From CBDFLD01 sp965249005 (GTDB lineage Bacteria > Acidobacteriota > UBA6911): a stretch of DNA of 64,000 nt. A program made the position numbers and the translations under genes. The stretch spans positions 682,001 through 746,000 of the forward strand of contig CBDFLD010000021.1 in the NCBI GenBank assembly GCA_965249005.1, in the 5' to 3' direction. Numbering within the stretch: position 1 is the first letter of the stretch; the number at the start of each line of letters is the position of its first letter. Shown here piece by piece: positions 18,901 to 27,471 of the stretch. The notes under the pieces were generated by a model. It was not told the DNA's origin, made no database searches, and was given only the letters and a program-made list of their open reading frames with translations.

Positions 18901-19989
18901 ATGAAGAAGATTCTGTTACTGGGCGCTGGGAAGATCGGGTCCTTGATCTCGTGTCTCCTCTCTGAGAGCGGCGATTACGAAGTGAACCTCGCCGACCACC
19001 AGGAGGCAGTGATTCGGTCGCTCGAAGGGGATCCAACTCAATCGAACGTGAATCTAGTATCCTTGAATGCGGCGGATCCTGCCATGCTGTCGCGCTTTGT
19101 GAAGACTCGTCCCGTGGATGCCGTCATCTCCAGTCTTCCCTACTATTGCAATCCCAAGGTGGCCGAGGTCGCGCTCGAGCACAACCTTCATTACTTCGAT
19201 TTGACGGAGGATGTGGAGGTTACCCGGTCAATCCGGCAGCTGAGCTCGCGGGCCGCCACGGCTTTTGTTCCGCAGTGCGGTCTTGCGCCGGGGTTCATCA
19301 GCATCGTGGCCAATGACTTGATGGGACGTTTCGATGAACTCGACCGGGTCAAGTTGCGGGTCGGCGCTCTTCCCGTGAATCCCAGCAACGCGCTGAAGTA
19401 CTCGCTTACCTGGTCCACGGATGGCTTGATCAACGAGTACGGTAATCTGTGCTATGGGATCGAGAACGGGGAGGAGGCCATCCTGCAGCCACTCGAGGGC
19501 TACGAAACCATCGTGGTGGATGGTCTTCAATACGAGGCGTTCAACACGTCTGGCGGGATCGGCACTCTGGTAGATACTTATCGGGGACGCGTCCGGTCGA
19601 TGAATTACAAAACGCTGCGCTATCCGGGCCACTGCGAGAAAATCCGGTTCTTGATGCAGGATATGAAATTAGAGCGGGAACGCGAAAATCTCAAGGGTAT
19701 CCTGGAGAATGCCGTTCCGAAGACCCGGCAGGACGTCGTTCTGGTTTACGTTTCGGTCTCCGGACTGCAGGGACGGGAGCTCTTCGTCGAGAACTATGTC
19801 AAGAAGATCTACCCTCAAACCGTTGCCGGTCGAGTGTGGTCGGCAATCCAGGTCACGACCGCCGGTAGCCTGTGCGCCGTCGTGGATCTGGTGTTGCACG
19901 GCGGGGTTGGTTTCCGCGGTTTCGTGACCCAGGAGACGATCCAGATGTCCGATTTCCTCGACAACCGATTTGGACAGCATTATCGCTAG
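18901..19989 (+). CDS. Saccharopine dehydrogenase-family protein (lysine 6-dehydrogenase-like)
   Basis: This 362-residue protein has an N-terminal Rossmann fold: MKKILLLGAGKIGSLISCLL carries the GxGxxG loop. VDAVISSLPYYCNPKVAEVAL and HYFDLTEDVEVTRSI are family signatures, with the CGLAPGFISIVANDL segment marking the start of the catalytic domain. Members oxidise lysine or split saccharopine, and this compact form resembles lysine 6-dehydrogenases. The substrate remains an inference. GAAAGGA lies just upstream of ATG 18901. Hairpins follow the gene at 20051-20109. Confidence 0.82.
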   Translation: MKKILLLGAGKIGSLISCLLSESGDYEVNLADHQEAVIRSLEGDPTQSNVNLVSLNAADPAMLSRFVKTRPVDAVISSLPYYCNPKVAEVALEHNLHYFDLTEDVEVTRSIRQLSSRAATAFVPQCGLAPGFISIVANDLMGRFDELDRVKLRVGALPVNPSNALKYSLTWSTDGLINEYGNLCYGIENGEEAILQPLEGYETIVVDGLQYEAFNTSGGIGTLVDTYRGRVRSMNYKTLRYPGHCEKIRFLMQDMKLERERENLKGILENAVPKTRQDVVLVYVSVSGLQGRELFVENYVKKIYPQTVAGRVWSAIQVTTAGSLCAVVDLVLHGGVGFRGFVTQETIQMSDFLDNRFGQHYR

Positions 19990-20050
19990 GCACCGGGCCT
20001 GCCGCCCCGTGCGCCTAGCGAGCGCCATCTGTCTAGCGCTTCCGTCGAAG

Positions 20051-20109
20051 GTCGCACACTCCATGTGCGACTTGGACATACCCTCCTTGCATCTCACGGA
20101 GTGAGATGC
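20051..20109. terminator. Paired hairpins between two convergent genes
   Basis: Two perfect stem-loops lie between the convergent saccharopine dehydrogenase-like and rho genes. The first is 20051-20071, with arms GTCGCAC/GTGCGAC. The second is 20089-20109, with arms GCATCTCAC/GTGAGATGC and loop GGA, and it abuts the rho stop codon. No long T tract follows either, so they could act as weak bidirectional terminators or as mRNA 3'-end stabilisers. Confidence 0.5.
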
Positions 20110-21504
20110 CTACGCTTTGTTCAAGGTATTGAGAAATTCGGCGTTGCTGTCGGATTTTCGTAGTTTGTCGAGCAGGAGGTCCATTGCTTCATCGATAGAG
20201 AGCGGATTCAATACTTTACGAAGAATCCAGATCTTGGCCAGGTCCGCGGGCTCGACCAGTAGTTCCTCTTTTCTCGTCCCCGACCGATTGATGTCGATGG
20301 CCGGAAAGACTCGCTTGTCGACCAGCTTTCGATCCAGGATGATCTCCATGTTCCCTGTACCTTTGAACTCTTCGAAAATCACGTCATCCATCCGGCTGCC
20401 GGTATCGACCAGGGCGGTTGCCATGATGGTCAAACTGCCGCCTTCCTCGATCTTGCGGGCTGCGCCGAAGAATCGTTTGGGCTTCTCGAGCGCATTCGCA
20501 TCCACCCCTCCCGAAAGGACCTTCCCGCTGGAGGGAACGATGGTATTGTAAGCGCGCGCAAGGCGCGTGATGCTGTCGAGCAAAATGACGACATCTTTCT
20601 TGTGCTCGACGAGGCGCTTGGCTTTTTCCATCACGATTTCGGCGACCTGCACATGCCGGGTGGCGGGCTCGTCAAACGTCGAGCTGATGACCTCTCCTTT
20701 GACCGAACGATCCATGTCGGTTACCTCTTCCGGCCTTTCGTCGATCAGCAAAACGATAAGATAGATCTCGGGATGGTTCGTCGTGATGGAGTTTGCAAGC
20801 GATTGCAGCAGCATCGTTTTCCCGGTTCGAGGCGGAGCGACGATCAGCCCTCTTTGTCCTTTACCGATTGGAGTGAAGATGTCCATCACCCTGGCCGAGA
20901 GGTTGTCTTTCTTTGTCTCGAGCCCGATGCGCTCTTGCGGGTAGAGCGGCGTCAGATTGTCGTAGAAAATGCGGTGACGGGCCGCCTCTGGCGGCTCGAA
21001 ATTAACCGCGTCCACCTTCACGAGTGCCAGGTAACGCTCCCCCTCGTTGGGCATGCGGATCTGGCCAGATACGATGTCGCCTGTTCGCAGGTCGAACTTT
21101 CGAATCTGAGAGGGTGAAATGTAAATGTCGTCCGGGCCTGGAAGGTAGCTGTAGTCAGGAGACCGCAGGAAACCATAGCCCTCCGGTAGCACTTCCAGGA
21201 CTCCCTCGGAGAAGATGAGCCCATGCTTTTCGGCCTGCGCCTGCAGAATCGCGAAGATCAAATCCTGACGGCTGATCTTCCCCACGTTGGATAGTTTGTA
21301 CTTTTTGCCTATGGTTGCCAGATCCTTGATATTGAGAGACTGGAGCTCACTGATGTGGAGCTGCTCCCCCTCTCTATCGAGGGCTTCCTGGATAGATATC
21401 TTCTTGCTGTTCGCGGACGCTTTCTTCTCCGCGGACTGTCGTTTGTCTGCGGACGCTTTCTTCTCTGTCGACATGGTCGCGGCCCTGGAATCCTTCTCTG
21501 CCAT
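20110..21504 (-). CDS. rho: Transcription termination factor Rho
   Basis: This 464-residue protein is the hexameric RNA-dependent ATPase that terminates transcription. The N-terminal 40 residues are a lysine- and alanine-rich extension with a near-repeat (KKASADKRQSAEKKASANSKK region, about 15-36). The Rho_N helical domain, the cold-shock RNA-binding domain (EGYGFLRSPDYSYLPGPDDIY) and the ATPase follow, with Walker A APPRTGKT around 224-231, LLIDERPEEVTDM and the Q-loop/R-loop region SITRLARAYNT. The Walker loop reads PPRTGKT where many bacteria have PPKAGKT. ATG 21504 is the only sensible start. Confidence 0.96.
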   Translation of the reverse strand: MAEKDSRAATMSTEKKASADKRQSAEKKASANSKKISIQEALDREGEQLHISELQSLNIKDLATIGKKYKLSNVGKISRQDLIFAILQAQAEKHGLIFSEGVLEVLPEGYGFLRSPDYSYLPGPDDIYISPSQIRKFDLRTGDIVSGQIRMPNEGERYLALVKVDAVNFEPPEAARHRIFYDNLTPLYPQERIGLETKKDNLSARVMDIFTPIGKGQRGLIVAPPRTGKTMLLQSLANSITTNHPEIYLIVLLIDERPEEVTDMDRSVKGEVISSTFDEPATRHVQVAEIVMEKAKRLVEHKKDVVILLDSITRLARAYNTIVPSSGKVLSGGVDANALEKPKRFFGAARKIEEGGSLTIMATALVDTGSRMDDVIFEEFKGTGNMEIILDRKLVDKRVFPAIDINRSGTRKEELLVEPADLAKIWILRKVLNPLSIDEAMDLLLDKLRKSDSNAEFLNTLNKA

Positions 21505-21698
21505 GGTTCTCCTGTTTGGGGTAAATTAGGGTCTTGTTGCGTGGTTCTTCTAGTAGTTGGGAGAAGTTGTTAGCGATTGATCAAAAGCAGTCTACCATAT
21601 CATCCCACGACGTCAAAGACTCTGACCCGTTTAGTGCAATGCGATCCCGATTCCTCGGTTGCGCCTTCACCGACCAACAATCCGGATCAGACCCGGGG

Positions 21699-22691
21699 TC
21701 AGTCGCTGATTCCAAGTTCCTGTTTAGCGCCGTCGAGGATCTTTTCGAGACCTTCCAATGAATCGTTGTTCCTCGCCTTGTACAATTGCTCCAAGTACTC
21801 TGTTGCCTTCGGAGCAAATTGCTTCTTCAGCACGGAGGCCTTGGCGAAATAGGGCATCGCGCCTTCGGTGTCCTTACTTTGCCATTTCGACATGCCAATA
21901 CGGTAGTAAGGCTCATCTGCCTGGGGCGCGTACTGGGCAACTCTCGAGTAAAGCTCCATGGCTCGAGGGTAGTCCTTGTTTCGATATGCGCGGGCTCCCA
22001 GCAACCCATAGGAGAAGGTGCGCGTTCCATTCCAATCACTTTCCTTGAATCCCTGTGGGACGCTGTCGCTGTATACATTCATGACCTTCGACATCAGGTC
22101 GGTTGCCTTCTCGACATCCTGCTTTTGCAGGTAGATGTTGGCCATCTGCAGCGCTGTCCGATACGCATCCTTCATCGGGAAGGCCTCGAGAATTTTCCCT
22201 CCATACACGAGATACTTGTCGTAGTTCTTCAACTGAAGGTAAAGACTGGCCAAATCCGTAGCCATGGCCTTGTCGGGGTTCTTCGCGTAGAGTTTCTCGC
22301 CCAGTGCTGCAGCTTTCGGGAAGTTCTGGCTCTGGTAGTAGGCAGCCATCAGAGTCCGCTGCGTGGCAAGGTCATCGGGAAGGAGAGCCAGGAAATCCTC
22401 GCTCATTTTTATTACTTTGGGCCAATTGGCCGCCTGTTGATGCCCGGCCACGATCTGGGCATAGTAGCCGGAGACGTATTGGATCATCCCGGACTTGGGA
22501 CGTTCCTTCAAGAAAGCGAGCAAGCTGTTCGCCCGCTTTTCTGAATCTGCTTCCTTCATGAGTTCTTCGACTTCGGCATAGTCCTTCTTGTACTGATAGG
22601 ACTGGGGGTCCACCTTGGCTTGCTGATTCGCGAGCAGGAACGGCTGGCTAGCGAGAATTGCAATCATCAGCGTCATTGTTGTGCGGAACAT
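21699..22691 (-). CDS. Exported TPR-repeat protein
   Basis: This 330-residue protein has a signal peptide (FRTTMTLMIAILASQPFLLA) followed by helical TPR-like repeats across most of its length (for example LLAFLKERPKSGMIQYVSGYYAQ, AAALGEKLYAKNPDKAMATDLASLYLQ and AMELYSRVAQYAPQADEPYYRIG). It is probably a periplasmic scaffold or a lipoprotein-less assembly factor. No catalytic residues are apparent. AAAGGGGG lies seven bases before ATG 22691. It follows the PE-domain gene in the opposite neighbourhood without clear operon links. Confidence 0.75.
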   Translation of the reverse strand: MFRTTMTLMIAILASQPFLLANQQAKVDPQSYQYKKDYAEVEELMKEADSEKRANSLLAFLKERPKSGMIQYVSGYYAQIVAGHQQAANWPKVIKMSEDFLALLPDDLATQRTLMAAYYQSQNFPKAAALGEKLYAKNPDKAMATDLASLYLQLKNYDKYLVYGGKILEAFPMKDAYRTALQMANIYLQKQDVEKATDLMSKVMNVYSDSVPQGFKESDWNGTRTFSYGLLGARAYRNKDYPRAMELYSRVAQYAPQADEPYYRIGMSKWQSKDTEGAMPYFAKASVLKKQFAPKATEYLEQLYKARNNDSLEGLEKILDGAKQELGISD

Positions 22692-22864
22692 CCATTGCCC
22701 CCTTTGCTGAACGAATCACTTCATCTATGGATACCCTGGAAATTCGCCGCGCCGGCCTGCGAATAACTCTTGTAAGATACTCCTCAACCGGGGTGTGCGG
22801 GTACCGCAGGGAAGTAGTGAGAATTCTAGTGGATTCGGACGACCTGTCAAGACAAATTGATGAT

Positions 22865-23269
22865 TCATGCGGGGGACTTCTTCAGAAGCCAGCGGTTCCC
22901 AGGGTACCAGCGCATCCTTCTCAGTTCATACACTCCCTTTAGTTTTTGCCCACGCAGGCGGACGACGAGTTTCCTGGCGCCGCTTTCAAGCCACTCGACT
23001 TCTCCCTCGTCCCACGTATCGACTCGGCCCTCACCGTATGCAGCCTCCGTGAATCTAGCCGCGTGGATCTCTTCCGGTGGGAAGTTTTCGCCCTCGATCG
23101 CCAGCCTTTGCTGGCCGACGAGCGTTGGAGGCTCCTTGCGAAGCGACCAGGATCGCAGTATGCTTAAGTGAATGAGGCGAAAATCGAAATGCCACCTCCC
23201 CGCTCTGTGGTGGTGCACCACGAATCTGCAAGACGTATCCGGTTGCTGTAGTATCGCTTGCTCCGCCAT
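22865..23269 (-). CDS. Stand-alone LigD-type 3'-phosphoesterase domain protein
   Basis: This protein of about 134 residues matches the PE domain of the NHEJ ligase LigD. FVVHHHRAGRWHFDFRL carries the histidines and Asp of the Mn-dependent active site. LRSWSLRKEPP, RLAIEGENFP, AAYGEGRVDTWDEGEVEW and the closing GNRWLLKK align with the domain in order. PE domains trim 3' phosphates and ribonucleotides at broken ends. No ligase, Ku or polymerase domain is adjacent. The start is uncertain: ATG 23269 is used here, but an upstream ATG at 23305 would overlap the divergent STAS start. Confidence 0.82.
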   Translation of the reverse strand: MAEQAILQQPDTSCRFVVHHHRAGRWHFDFRLIHLSILRSWSLRKEPPTLVGQQRLAIEGENFPPEEIHAARFTEAAYGEGRVDTWDEGEVEWLESGARKLVVRLRGQKLKGVYELRRMRWYPGNRWLLKKSPA

Positions 23270-23303
23270 TGGAAATATGCCAATATTTTTTTGTCGAGAT
23301 GCC

Positions 23304-23630
23304 ATGGAAATCCAAGTCGAATCCCGCGGCGATCGCCAGATAGTTCGAATCCGGGATAAAATTACCTTCGAATACTGTCCCGTTCTTCAGGCCCGCCTCG
23401 ACTCGGTGCTAGACGATAATGTGCGGGAAGTTGTTTTGGATTTCAAGGATGTCCCGTTCATGGACAGCTCTGGGATTGGAGAGGTCTTGCGTTTGTTCAA
23501 GCTTCTGAGAGACAAGGACGGTGAGTTGGTGCTCATCAATCCCAATGTCAAACTTCGCGGCCTCTTTGATATGTACCGTTTTGGGAAGTTCATGCGGATT
23601 CTGGACGCGGTTGAGCCTGGACAGGAATGA
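23304..23630 (+). CDS. STAS-domain anti-sigma factor antagonist
   Basis: This 108-residue protein is a single STAS domain: MEIQVESRGDRQIVRIRDKI, then VVLDFKDVPFMDSSGIGEVLRL, where the Ser in DSSGIG is the usual phosphorylation site. It should bind and release an anti-sigma kinase in a partner-switching pathway. A longer frame starts at 23172, but the domain begins at ATG 23304. Its stop overlaps the next gene start by four bases (ATGA). No serine kinase partner of the RsbW type is in the window. Confidence 0.9.
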   Translation: MEIQVESRGDRQIVRIRDKITFEYCPVLQARLDSVLDDNVREVVLDFKDVPFMDSSGIGEVLRLFKLLRDKDGELVLINPNVKLRGLFDMYRFGKFMRILDAVEPGQE

Positions 23631-24493
23631 TCCGATCACGCTTTCTCCGAATTTGGACGGTTTTCGTTCCCCTCTCTCTCGGTTTCGTGGTCGATGCACA
23701 GCCGCAGCCCTCGAGAGCGCGGAAGAGGGTGGTGAGCGCCCCGGCGGTAAAGTCTAACATCCCGAAGGCCTGCAAGATCCGGATCGAGGAGGAGTGGCTA
23801 ACAGCCGAAATACGAGTGACACCGTTGCAGGAAGTGCTCGAAGAACTGGCCGCACGTACCGGTGTTATCTTCGAGGTGGAGCATCTGTGGAACCCCTCTG
23901 TTTCCGTTAGTCTTTATCGAGTGAGCGTCCAGGAAGCGATCCAGCGTATCGTCGACGGAAGCAACGCGATATTCCATTATCAAGGTAACGGTTCCGGCAC
24001 GCAACGTGTGCGCTTTGTCCGGGTATTTGCCCGAAACCTGCCGGGCGAAGGCGTGAGTCTTCGCTACATCGGGTCGGGTGTGGCCACCAAGACGGGGGGC
24101 GAAGAACCTGCGAATGTGGAGGAGGCACTCCAGATACTGGAGGCGAGTCCGAGCATCGAAGCACAAGAGACGGCAATTGAGTTCCTTTCGAGCGCCGATG
24201 GAGAGGGCGTCGTGGAGGCCTTGCTGAAAGCCCTGGAAAGCCCTGCGATCGAGATTCGGGTCGCGGCGATAGAGAGTCTGGGTACCATCGGTGCCAAAGG
24301 TGCGCTTCCCAAGATCCTCGAGGCCCTCCGGGATAGCCACCCCGGAATCCGGGAAAGTGCGATTGAGGCAGTGTCCATGCTGGGGAGCCAAGATCATCTG
24401 GAAGCCTTGATGTCCATGCTCAAGGACGACGACGGGGCCGTCGCAGCAGCGGCGGAGCTGGCGATACGGAAGCTTGCCGAGTCGTCACCCTGA
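23627..24493 (+). CDS. Exported STN-like/HEAT-repeat protein
   Basis: This 288-residue protein has a signal peptide (about 1-24). A 90-residue domain resembling the secretin/TonB short N-terminal fold (LQEVLEELAARTGVIFEVE, SVQEAIQRIVDGSNAIF) comes next, and then HEAT repeats over about 160-285 (AIESLGTIGAKGALPKILEAL, AIEAVSMLGSQDHLEALMSML). Such repeats bind partners, so it is likely a periplasmic scaffold or sensor. It is translationally coupled to the STAS gene (ATGA overlap), which links an exported sensor to a cytoplasmic partner-switching protein. Function is otherwise unknown. Confidence 0.75.
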   Translation: MIRSRFLRIWTVFVPLSLGFVVDAQPQPSRARKRVVSAPAVKSNIPKACKIRIEEEWLTAEIRVTPLQEVLEELAARTGVIFEVEHLWNPSVSVSLYRVSVQEAIQRIVDGSNAIFHYQGNGSGTQRVRFVRVFARNLPGEGVSLRYIGSGVATKTGGEEPANVEEALQILEASPSIEAQETAIEFLSSADGEGVVEALLKALESPAIEIRVAAIESLGTIGAKGALPKILEALRDSHPGIRESAIEAVSMLGSQDHLEALMSMLKDDDGAVAAAAELAIRKLAESSP

Positions 24494-24531
24494 GTGAGAA
24501 CATCGGTGATTGCAAACAAGGTGGACTGTCC

Positions 24532-25230
24532 ATGAACGGCTTACGATTGTTGACGGCGATTGTCTGCTGCCTGTCTTTTTTGTTTGGCAGCGTCTCTCCG
24601 GGGGCGATGGGTGTTTCGGACAAGCTGCTGCGGGAGCAAATCGATGCGCTCGTGGCCGAAGCGTATCAAACGGCCTCCGAGAAGTTTCCCTGCAAGATCA
24701 AGACCAGGGGCAAGCCAAAGATGATGCGCTGGGAACAGGTGGACCGATGTCTCAACGAGGGAGCTGCTCGCGTGGATTGGGCCGAGCTGGCCAGGCGTGT
24801 GCGTGAGCTTGCTCCGGGGAGATCGAGGGATCGCGTTCAGATGTTGCGGACAATGGTGGAAGCATCGCTGGCCACCCGGGCCCTTCGCTACGAACAGGTG
24901 CTGGCGCTCAAGAAAGAAAATGTGTTGCTGCCCCTGACCCATTCTGTCCTGAAGTACCTTCCTGCCGACTCGCTCATGGACACGGCTGTCGTCGATAAGC
25001 AGGGGGGTACAGAAATCGGCACCTTTTGGGGCGTATACAACTCCGAGCACACGGGAGGGCTTTTTTCCGGCAACACCTACGATCTTTCGAATTTTCAGTA
25101 CCTCGACCTCAAGGGCGAGCCTCAGACACCTTCTGCGAGTCAGCTCGAGCGGGATCGTTACGGGGTGCCCTGGGAAAGAGCGCGCGCTCAGCTGGGTTAC
25201 CGTCTGATACTCAACGAGTGGGACGAGTGA
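24532..25230 (+). CDS. Exported protein of unknown function
   Basis: This 232-residue protein has a signal peptide (LLTAIVCCLSFLFGSVSPGAMG) and no domain I recognise. A Cys-containing central part (FPCKIKTRGKPKMMRWEQVDRCLNEG) and an aromatic, Gly-rich middle (IGTFWGVYNSEHTGGLFSGNTYDLSN) stand out. It follows the STN/HEAT gene in the same direction 38 bases on, so it may be part of that transcript. The C-terminus is directly followed by a copy of the hairpin repeat. Confidence 0.6.
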   Translation: MNGLRLLTAIVCCLSFLFGSVSPGAMGVSDKLLREQIDALVAEAYQTASEKFPCKIKTRGKPKMMRWEQVDRCLNEGAARVDWAELARRVRELAPGRSRDRVQMLRTMVEASLATRALRYEQVLALKKENVLLPLTHSVLKYLPADSLMDTAVVDKQGGTEIGTFWGVYNSEHTGGLFSGNTYDLSNFQYLDLKGEPQTPSASQLERDRYGVPWERARAQLGYRLILNEWDE

Positions 25231-25232
25231 GT

Positions 25233-25379
25233 CGCTGATAGCTCTCCAGTAACTGCTCGCGGATCTGCTGTTATATGTGTAACTTAGCAAATCGCCAAGA
25301 ACCACGTTTTTCAGGCTGTGCAGTGCAGTTACTTTACCAAGTGACCGGCGCGACGCGCCGGTCAGACGCTGATAGCTCT
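25233..25379 (-). repeat. Interspersed hairpin repeat, copy A
   Basis: This unit of about 147 bases is oriented opposite to copies B and C. From the minus strand it reads an AGCTATCAGCG boundary, a hairpin with arms GACCGGCG/CGCCGGTC (25343-25363), a conserved core containing GTTCTTGGCGATTTGCTAAG, then CAGATCCGCGAGCAGTTACT. It is bracketed by a 13-base direct repeat CGCTGATAGCTCT at 25233-25245 and 25367-25379, and its last bases overlap the DedA stop. It has no coding potential of its own. Confidence 0.7.
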
Positions 25380-25974
25380 ACGCTCGCTTTTTCTTTCGGA
25401 CAAACCACACAACAACCAACAGCAGCAGTGCCACCAGTAAGACGCGGCTGTATTGTTGGAGGACATTCTCGATCATCCTCCAGTTTTCGCCGAGCATGTA
25501 CCCTGCTCCGATCAGTATGGTGTTCCACACGGCGCAACTGATCAAAGACAGGGCCAGAACGCGCGGCCAGGGAAGTCGGGACAGGCCCGATACGAGAGAT
25601 ATGAACGAGCGCACGCCCGACAGGAACCGGTTGGCCAGGAGGATCCAGTATCCGTATCGTTGAAACCACTCTTCGGTTTTTTGGAAATTCTTCGCGGGGA
25701 ACCAGCGAAAATCTCGACGCATGAAGTAGTCCGATGGAACCAGACGGCCTAACAGGTAGTAAGCCATGAACCCCGCCACACTGCCAAGAGTGGTGGAGCA
25801 AAGAACCCCCAGCAAATGCTGTTGGGACCTTCCCACCAGGTAGGCGGCGAATACAACGGCAGTATCGCCCGGGATCGGTGGGATGGTGTTCTCGAGAAAG
25901 GACAAGGCGAACAGAGAGATGAAGAGCAAGCCGGGGCTCATGGATGAAAAGTGCTCGATGATTGCCTCCATCAT
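25378..25974 (-). CDS. DedA-family (VTT domain) membrane protein
   Basis: This 198-residue membrane protein has several hydrophobic segments. The VTT/DedA signature is recognisable: FLENTIPPIPGDTAVVFAAYL early on, then GSVAGFMAYYLLGR and the FxxxxGYWILLANRFLSGVRSFISLVSG region with the conserved Arg. Family members act as flippases or transporters for undecaprenyl-phosphate and phospholipids and support envelope homeostasis. The tail is basic (WFVRKKKRA). The last bases overlap the hairpin repeat. Confidence 0.9.
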   Translation of the reverse strand: MMEAIIEHFSSMSPGLLFISLFALSFLENTIPPIPGDTAVVFAAYLVGRSQQHLLGVLCSTTLGSVAGFMAYYLLGRLVPSDYFMRRDFRWFPAKNFQKTEEWFQRYGYWILLANRFLSGVRSFISLVSGLSRLPWPRVLALSLISCAVWNTILIGAGYMLGENWRMIENVLQQYSRVLLVALLLLVVVWFVRKKKRA

Positions 25975-26058
25975 GTCGAAAGCATACCACGGGCATGCGC
26001 ATCGAACAGCTATCAGGATCAGCGCTCGACCTCAAGGGCTGGAGTCAAAGGGCAAAAG

Positions 26059-26790
26059 CTATTTGGGTTGGCGAGACCTGTGGTGCCAGGATACTTGACG
26101 GGCGATTCCACGAAGAATCGCGACATCTTTCTCGTCCAGCGCCGCCCGGCCGAGCATCCGGCGAATGGCAAGCATCATGTGGCGCTGATTCTTGGGCTGG
26201 AGAAAGCCGATTTCCAGGAGCGTTTGCTGCAGGTGCTCCAACATTGCCTCGATGTTTTCCAGAGAGGCTCTTTGGCGGGTGGAAACCGCCCCCGCCAAAG
26301 AGGCAAGGTAAAGCTCGTAGACGACGATCATCACGGCCTGAGAGAGGTTCATGCTGCGCGCCTGGGGAGCAGTTGGAATCCTCAAGTTCATCTGACAAAG
26401 GAGAATGTCGTCGTCCACGAGCCCCGTATCCTCGGGACCAAAAACGAGCGCCACGGCTTGACGAGACGCCTGTGCGAGGATCTGGGGGGCTAGCGCGCGA
26501 GGGGACTGCACTTCGTTTCTGTTTCCGCCAACTTTTCCCGTTGTGCCCACGACCAATCCCGTCTCGTTCAGGGCCGGACGAAGGGACGAGTATATCTTTG
26601 TCGCGTCGAGCACGGATTTACCGCTACGTGCCATTCGATAGGCATGCTCGTCGATGGAACATTGGGGAGATACCAACCGCAGATTCCGCAATCCCATGTT
26701 CCTCATGGCTCTGGCGGTAGACCCGAGGTTGCCCGGGTGCTTGGTCCCGACCAGTACGATGGCCACATTCTCCAGTGCCGTCCTGTTCAT
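26059..26790 (-). CDS. trmJ: tRNA (cytidine/uridine-2'-O-)-methyltransferase TrmJ
   Basis: This 243-residue SPOUT methyltransferase methylates the 2'-O of nucleotide 32 in tRNA. It opens with VAIVLVGTKHPGNLGSTARAM. The SAM-binding knot includes ALVFGPEDTGLVDDDI and RIPTAPQARSMNLSQAV, both diagnostic of the TrmH/TrmJ group. The C-terminal extension (about 165-243) matches the TrmJ-specific tail. ATG 26790 is the natural start. The gene stands alone, head to head with the small membrane protein gene downstream of it in the window. Confidence 0.9.
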   Translation of the reverse strand: MNRTALENVAIVLVGTKHPGNLGSTARAMRNMGLRNLRLVSPQCSIDEHAYRMARSGKSVLDATKIYSSLRPALNETGLVVGTTGKVGGNRNEVQSPRALAPQILAQASRQAVALVFGPEDTGLVDDDILLCQMNLRIPTAPQARSMNLSQAVMIVVYELYLASLAGAVSTRQRASLENIEAMLEHLQQTLLEIGFLQPKNQRHMMLAIRRMLGRAALDEKDVAILRGIARQVSWHHRSRQPK

Positions 26791-26936
26791 GATTCGTCGG
26801 TACTCCTGTTCTTGGCCAGGATGATAGCAAGGCGGAGGCTACCGGGCTGCCGTACGCGTCCGCCGCGCGTCCAGGCTCGGAGATATCCGTCTTGAGGCGG
26901 TGTCCTTGCCTGGAGCCCTTGTGCTAAAATTCATGA

Positions 26937-27419
26937 ATGGCAACCGCATTGTTGACAGCCGTACTTCTCGGGGTTCTGGCTCAGGCCGCAAGTGTGTTCT
27001 ACGGTTATCTCGTTCCGGAACAAGGGGCTTTTAGCAAACACTTTTCGCTGGCCCTCGGGTCCACGTTTCTACTGTCCCTTGCCCATAGTATGACGATGTT
27101 CTTTTTTATCGGTACCGGAAAACACATCAAGGAACTGGTTCGGGAACACGGCCTCGCAAACGAAATCATACAAGAGACGGTGCTCTTCAAAAACAAGCTC
27201 TTTCCTTCGATGATGGTGGCCATCGTGTTGACCATGACGCAATTCATTTTGGGTGGAGGCGTCCACACGGGAGTGATCCCAGTATGGATTCATCTCTTGC
27301 TGGGTTGGATGACCCTTTTGTCGAACATCTACTGCATGTTCTTGGAGGCAAGATACCTCGTATCCAATTCGCAGCTGATGAATTCTGTCTATTCCGAGGT
27401 GAACGAATTAGAGGCTTGA
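26937..27419 (+). CDS. Small four-helix membrane protein of unknown function
   Basis: This 160-residue protein has about four membrane segments: MATALLTAVLLGVLAQAASV, a second around FSLALGSTFLLSLAHSMTMFF, a third around MMVAIVLTMTQFILGGG and a fourth around VIPVWIHLLLGWMTLLSNIY. A central polar loop (GKHIKELVREHGLANEIIQ) and a hydrophilic C-terminus are exposed. Conserved His residues (AHSMTMF, GKHIKEL, GGGVHTG, WIHLL) could bind a metal or heme, but this is speculation. I do not recognise the family. Confidence 0.65.
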   Translation: MATALLTAVLLGVLAQAASVFYGYLVPEQGAFSKHFSLALGSTFLLSLAHSMTMFFFIGTGKHIKELVREHGLANEIIQETVLFKNKLFPSMMVAIVLTMTQFILGGGVHTGVIPVWIHLLLGWMTLLSNIYCMFLEARYLVSNSQLMNSVYSEVNELEA

Positions 27420-27471
27420 AACATTTCCGCGACGGACTACTCTAGTACTTTGGGCGAGGAGTTTGACTGTG

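Noticed and set aside
20051..20109. Hairpins near rho considered as another copy of the dispersed repeat
   Set aside because: Neither the boundary motif nor the conserved core of the repeat is present.
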